Positions 6,819-9,749 of a stretch of DNA of 9,749 nucleotides are shown piece after piece (positions within the stretch are counted from its first letter, which is position 1; each line of letters begins with the position of its first letter). The stretch lies in assembly GCA_947259425.1 (NCBI GenBank), contig CAMYMO010000346.1, positions 1 to 9,749 of the forward strand, written 5' to 3'. The translations under genes and the position numbers were made by a program. Origin of the DNA: an uncultured Ectothiorhodospiraceae bacterium (lineage in GTDB: Bacteria > Pseudomonadota > Gammaproteobacteria > UBA6429 > Thiohalophilaceae). Below the pieces are notes generated by a model. That model searched no databases. It was not told the DNA's origin and saw only the letters and a program-made list of their open reading frames with translations.

Positions 6819-7610
6819 ATGACTAACATACAGCAATTATTGGATATCATGTCTCGTCTTCGTGATCCGGAAAACGGATGTCCGTGGGATCAACAACAGA
6901 ACTATCGATCCATTGTCCCGCATACGCTCGAAGAGGCCTATGAAGTCGCCGACACGATTGAGAATGGCAATTTTGATGAACTATGCGATGAATTGGGTGA
7001 TTTGTTATTTCAGATTGTCTTTTATGCGCAAATAGCAAAAGAAGAATCGCGTTTTGAATTCACCGATGTGGTGAATGCGATTTCCGATAAGCTGGTGCGA
7101 CGTCATCCACATGTGTTTGCCGAGATGAAATTTGAAAGTGCGCAAGAGCAGACTCAACATTGGGAAGCCACCAAGGCACAAGAACGTTCAGTAAAAAAAG
7201 ATAACATGAGTAGTCAGCTCGATGGTGTGGTGAGGGGCTTGCCGGCGTTAAGTCTGGCTCGAAAATTACAATCCCGTGCCGCAAGGGTTGGGTTTGATTG
7301 GCCGTCTGCACAAGGCGTTTTTGCCAAACTTGAGGAAGAGACCAATGAATGTCGGGATGCCTGGCAAGATAAAACCGCGCGCAGTGAGGAACTGGGCGAT
7401 TTGCTGTTTACTTGTGTCAATCTAAGTCGGCACGCCGATGTTGACCCGGAACAGGCCTTACGTTCGGCAAATAAAAAATTTGAACAGCGTTTTCGTATTA
7501 TGGAATCGCTCGCCAAGCAAAATGGAAAGGCCCTGGATGATTTAAGCGAATCTCAATGGGAAGCCCTGTGGCAAAAGGCTAAGTTAAAAACGATGGAACA
7601 AACTGAATAA
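6819..7610 (+). CDS. mazG: Nucleoside triphosphate pyrophosphohydrolase MazG
   Basis: MazG is a cytoplasmic all-alpha NTP pyrophosphatase that hydrolyses (d)NTPs to NMP and PPi, clearing aberrant nucleotides and, in E. coli, affecting ppGpp-linked stress survival. The 263 residues match the E. coli length and contain both tandem MazG domains. The N-terminal one has LRDPENGCPWD (14-24), EExxE at Glu38/Glu39/Glu42 and ExxD at Glu58/Asp61. The C-terminal, catalytically dominant one has Glu173/Glu174/Glu177 and Glu191/Asp194. The connecting region keeps RRHPHVF (94-100) and GLPALSLARKLQSRAARVGFDW. ATG 6819 has AGAGA (6808-6812) six bases upstream. No mazEF toxin-antitoxin genes are adjacent, unlike in E. 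coli. No intrinsic terminator is seen in the 255-bp gap that follows. Confidence 0.95.
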   Translation: MTNIQQLLDIMSRLRDPENGCPWDQQQNYRSIVPHTLEEAYEVADTIENGNFDELCDELGDLLFQIVFYAQIAKEESRFEFTDVVNAISDKLVRRHPHVFAEMKFESAQEQTQHWEATKAQERSVKKDNMSSQLDGVVRGLPALSLARKLQSRAARVGFDWPSAQGVFAKLEEETNECRDAWQDKTARSEELGDLLFTCVNLSRHADVDPEQALRSANKKFEQRFRIMESLAKQNGKALDDLSESQWEALWQKAKLKTMEQTE

Positions 7611-7801
7611 AAAACGAACAACGCAGATATGATAACGCTCTGAATTTAGTTTTATAGCACCTTAGCTGAGCATTAAACTTAACATTGCACTGAAATAAAT
7701 CGGTGTAACCCTTTGATATTATCTTAACGCACAGTCATAGCGCCAAGGATGCACTGGTTAAGCACAATTTTTCTGAAAAAGGCCTGCATCAATGATACGG
7801 C

Positions 7802-7810
7802 TGGTATAAC
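7802..7810 (+). promoter_or_regulatory. Possible extended -10 promoter for amtB
   Basis: TGGTATAAC is an extended -10 element (TG at 7802-7803, TATAAC at 7805-7810, a 5/6 match). A clear -35 is absent, which such promoters tolerate. The implied start near 7817 gives an A-rich leader of about 49 nt. The 255-bp gap 7611-7865 otherwise shows no sigma-54 element (GG-N10-GC in the right context) and no good NtrC dyad. TTGCAC...GTGTAA at 7695-7718 is a loose dyad with the wrong spacing. Confidence 0.3.
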
Positions 7811-7865
7811 ATCAGAAAAAAATTAACGATAAAAAATCATTAGAAAAATTATAAGGAGAGGTGTT

Positions 7866-9185
7866 ATGACCACCAACATGCTTGGGCGATTTAGCCTGTT
7901 ACTCATTTCTTTAATCTTGCCCAATATCGCATCTGCGGCCACTTTTGATTCTGGATATACCGCGTGGATGTTAACCGCGACGGCATTGGTACTGTTCATG
8001 ACCATTCCCGGTCTGTCGTTGTTTTATGCCGGGTTAGTGAGATCGAAAAATGTGCTCTCGGTATTAATGCAGTGTTTCGCGATTACCTGTATGGCCTCGA
8101 TCATTTGGGTTGCGGTTGGTTATAGCCTGGCATTGAACGGGGATCATTCCTTCTGGGGGAGTCTGGATAAGGCTTTTTTAAGTGGTGTAACTCGTGATTC
8201 AGTGTTCTTAGACAGGATACCTGAGAATGTTTGGGTGATGTTTCAAATGACCTTTGCCATTATTACGCCCGCGTTGATCGTGGGTGGCTTTGCTGAGCGT
8301 ATGAAGTTTTCGGCGATGATGCTGTTCAGTGCCTTCTGGTTACTTTTAGTTTATGTGCCGGTTTGTTACTGGGTGTGGTCGGATAACGGTTGGTTGTTAC
8401 AAAAAGGAATGATCGATTTCGCCGGGGGTACCGTTGTGCATATTAATGCCGGTGTCGCTGCATTGGTCGCGGCCGTGTACCTGGGACGGCGCAGAGGTTT
8501 TCCGGACACTGCGATGCCACCCCATAATTTAACCATGACCGTGATGGGTGCGGGCATGTTATGGGTTGGCTGGTTTGGCTTTAACGCGGGTAGCGCAATC
8601 GTTATGGGCAAAGATCTCTTTCGTGATGCGGGCAGCGCGATGTTGGTCACGCATATTAGTGCCGCCGCAGGTTCTCTCGCCTGGATGATGTTGGAGTGGA
8701 TACGGTATCGAAAACCAAGTGTGTTGGGTATTGTCACAGGTATGGTGGCTGGACTTGGTACGATAACGCCTGCATCCGGACATGTTGGCCCAATGGGAGC
8801 TTTAATTATCGGTTTATCCGCTGGTGTCGTCTGTTATTTCTCAACTCAGTACATCAAACGGAAACTTAAAATAGATGATTCACTTGATGTCTTTCCCGTG
8901 CACGCTGTCGGTGGCATTCTGGGGACGATGGCCGTGGGCGTGTTTGCCTTTACCGCTGGTGGGATTAATACACCGAAAGACGCCGAGACCAGCGTGGCCT
9001 CAGCAATGATAGATCAACTAAGCGTGCAGGCGCTGGGAGTGATCACAACGATCATTTGGTGTGGCGTACTAAGTTGGGTCATTCTTAAATTTGTCGATAT
9101 GTTAGTGGGTGTGCGGGTGAGTGTTGAAGAAGAAACAGAAGGTCTTGATCATTCAATGCACGATGAAACCGGATATAATTTATAA
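7866..9185 (+). CDS. amtB: Ammonium transporter (Amt family)
   Basis: This is an inner-membrane trimeric ammonium channel/transporter of 439 residues. A signal peptide (cleavage probably after ASA, about 22-24), as in E. coli AmtB, is followed by about 11 transmembrane helices. Key residues are Phe130 in FQMTFA (outer Phe gate), Asp184 and the first twin His192 in DFAGGTVVHINAG, the GWFGFNAGS segment (about 235-243) with the inner Phe and Ser243, and the second twin His346 in DVFPVHAVGG. The C-terminal tail EEETEGLDHSMHDETGYNL keeps the EGLD...GY(N) pattern that contacts the PII protein GlnK. The Shine-Dalgarno AAGGAG (7853-7858, 7-nt spacer) is the best in the window. No glnK gene precedes it; mazG does. 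It is followed by its own strong terminator, so it is probably monocistronic. The ammonium family is certain; orthology with E. coli AmtB is likely. Confidence 0.95.
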   Translation: MTTNMLGRFSLLLISLILPNIASAATFDSGYTAWMLTATALVLFMTIPGLSLFYAGLVRSKNVLSVLMQCFAITCMASIIWVAVGYSLALNGDHSFWGSLDKAFLSGVTRDSVFLDRIPENVWVMFQMTFAIITPALIVGGFAERMKFSAMMLFSAFWLLLVYVPVCYWVWSDNGWLLQKGMIDFAGGTVVHINAGVAALVAAVYLGRRRGFPDTAMPPHNLTMTVMGAGMLWVGWFGFNAGSAIVMGKDLFRDAGSAMLVTHISAAAGSLAWMMLEWIRYRKPSVLGIVTGMVAGLGTITPASGHVGPMGALIIGLSAGVVCYFSTQYIKRKLKIDDSLDVFPVHAVGGILGTMAVGVFAFTAGGINTPKDAETSVASAMIDQLSVQALGVITTIIWCGVLSWVILKFVDMLVGVRVSVEEETEGLDHSMHDETGYNL

Positions 9186-9209
9186 AATCCAATCTTTCTG
9201 ACTAGTTTT

Positions 9210-9240
9210 AAAATGGGTGCTTTCGCACCCATTTTTTTTT
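9210..9240 (+). terminator. Rho-independent terminator after amtB
   Basis: ATGGGTGC (9213-9220) and GCACCCAT (9225-9232) form a perfect 8-bp stem, with A-T pairs extending it to 11, around a TTTC loop. Nine Ts (9232-9240) follow. It lies 24 bp after the amtB stop and should end its transcript, separating amtB from the efflux gene. Confidence 0.93.
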
Positions 9241-9263
9241 GGCTCTAGTCATTCAATTATGTT

Positions 9264-9346
9264 TAAGCATGATATAAGTCATGGAGGCGGGAGGTGGATA
9301 AGCATATATAGATAATAATAAATTCTGTAATTATTTTCTTATATCA
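9264..9346. promoter_or_regulatory. Structured intergenic region before the efflux adaptor gene
   Basis: A 9-bp perfect inverted repeat, TGATATAAG (9270-9278) and CTTATATCA (9338-9346), encloses a 59-bp loop. The heptamer TAAGCAT is repeated directly at 9264-9270 and 9299-9305 (shift of 35 bp). A G-rich block at 9283-9297 has five GG runs in an otherwise very AT-rich stretch. The region lies 59-141 bp before ATG 9405 and after the amtB terminator, so it is the natural place for a promoter and operator of the downstream gene. I see no confident -35/-10 pair. Confidence 0.4.
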
Positions 9347-9404
9347 CCTTTCGGCCATGAATCGGCTGTAGTAAAGTCTAACTGAACTTAGTCGGGAGAT
9401 TGTA

Positions 9405-9749
9405 ATGTCCAGCCGTAAACGTCTTCTTGTTACCATCATCATTATTGTTATTGGTGTGACCGGTTCTATTTTTTGGCTCCAACGGCCCAAGCCCATTGCT
9501 GTCTTACTTACAACGGTCGAGATCGGACCTGTTGAACGTACCGTGACGAACACCCGTGCGGGCACGCTAAAAGCATGTCGACGTGCAAAATTATCACCTT
9601 CCATTGGTGGTCAAATATCCAGTTTACCGGTGCGTGATGGCGATACAGTTAAATCGGGGCAGGTCTTATTTGAAATATGGAATGACGATTTAACGGCTCA
9701 AATGCAACTGGCGAAAAGCGAGTTACAAGCCAGTAAAGCGCGAGCCAAA
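9405..9749 (+). CDS. Membrane-fusion (HlyD/RND efflux adaptor) protein, N-terminal 115 residues
   Basis: The gene runs off the right edge with no stop, so only 115 codons are visible. ATG 9405 has a good Shine-Dalgarno GGGAG (9394-9398) with a 6-nt spacer. The product has a short basic N-terminus (SSRKR), one membrane anchor (about 7-25), then the beta-barrel/biotinyl-lipoyl start typical of periplasmic adaptor subunits: GTLKACRRAKLSPSIGGQI (53-71) and the lipoyl hairpin VRDGDTVKSGQVLFEIWNDD (76-95). The beginning of the coiled-coil hairpin follows (QLAKSELQASKARAK). Such proteins link an inner-membrane pump (RND, ABC or MFS) to an outer-membrane channel. The partner pump should be encoded to the right, outside the window, so the class and substrate cannot be assigned. 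Lack of a lipobox cysteine at the N-terminus makes a membrane anchor likelier than lipidation. Confidence 0.88.
   Translation, partial: MSSRKRLLVTIIIIVIGVTGSIFWLQRPKPIAVLLTTVEIGPVERTVTNTRAGTLKACRRAKLSPSIGGQISSLPVRDGDTVKSGQVLFEIWNDDLTAQMQLAKSELQASKARAK

Noticed and set aside
7214..7516. 100-codon minus-strand frame inside mazG
   Set aside because: It is antisense to well-conserved MazG motifs, and its Ser/Arg-rich composition is typical of shadow frames.
7749..7826. Small 25-codon frame ATG 7749-TAA 7826 in the mazG-amtB gap
   Set aside because: AAGG directly abuts the ATG with no spacer, there is no hydrophobic or domain signal, and the proposed amtB -10 lies within it.
8366..8737. 123-codon open frame on the minus strand opposite amtB
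   Set aside because: It lies entirely within the strongly supported amtB gene, has no ribosome site and shows no recognisable domain; it is a shadow of the transporter codons.

Overview
The window looks like a stretch of chromosome from a moderately AT-rich gammaproteobacterium. The evidence is the set of housekeeping genes, whose products resemble the Escherichia coli versions closely in motifs, length and domain order: FabB-type ketoacyl synthase, PdxB with its C-terminal dimerisation domain, TrmH, two-domain MazG and AmtB. I cannot name a genus. There is no phage, transposase, CRISPR array, tRNA or rRNA, and no recognisable defence or secretion island.

Layout. (1) 1-1976, plus strand: the 3' end of fabB, overlapped by a broken gene for an exported PQQ-type sugar (sorbosone-like) dehydrogenase, then a membrane-anchored thioredoxin-like protein. 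(2) 1973-4777: a signalling block. It holds a minus-strand response regulator with a REC domain and a degenerate GGDEF domain, a divergent exported protein made of five 26-residue helical repeats, and an HDOD-domain protein preceded by a long inverted repeat. (3) 4898-7610: housekeeping genes pdxB (plus), trmH (minus, convergent with pdxB and overlapping its end) and mazG (plus, divergent from trmH). (4) 7866-9749: amtB, which has an excellent Shine-Dalgarno sequence and a strong intrinsic terminator, then the start of a membrane-fusion (efflux adaptor) gene that runs off the window.

The genes do not form one pathway. fabB serves unsaturated fatty-acid synthesis, pdxB serves pyridoxal-phosphate synthesis, trmH modifies tRNA, mazG clears aberrant NTPs, and amtB takes up ammonium. 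The REC/GGDEF-like and HDOD proteins are plausible intracellular signalling partners by proximity only.

The most unusual feature is inside the sugar dehydrogenase gene. A 102-bp tract at 479-580 is an exact copy of 1258-1359 from the same gene. The tract appears to replace, not add to, the expected sequence: the gene keeps a normal overall length (about 372 codons) and its two ends stay in the same frame, but the copied tract reads out of frame and brings in a stop. This is either an unusual non-reciprocal copying event or an assembly error. Secondary observations are the dead GGDEF motif, the two-tier inverted repeat before the HDOD gene, and a structured, G-rich intergenic region before the efflux gene. 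I see no convincing new multi-gene system here.
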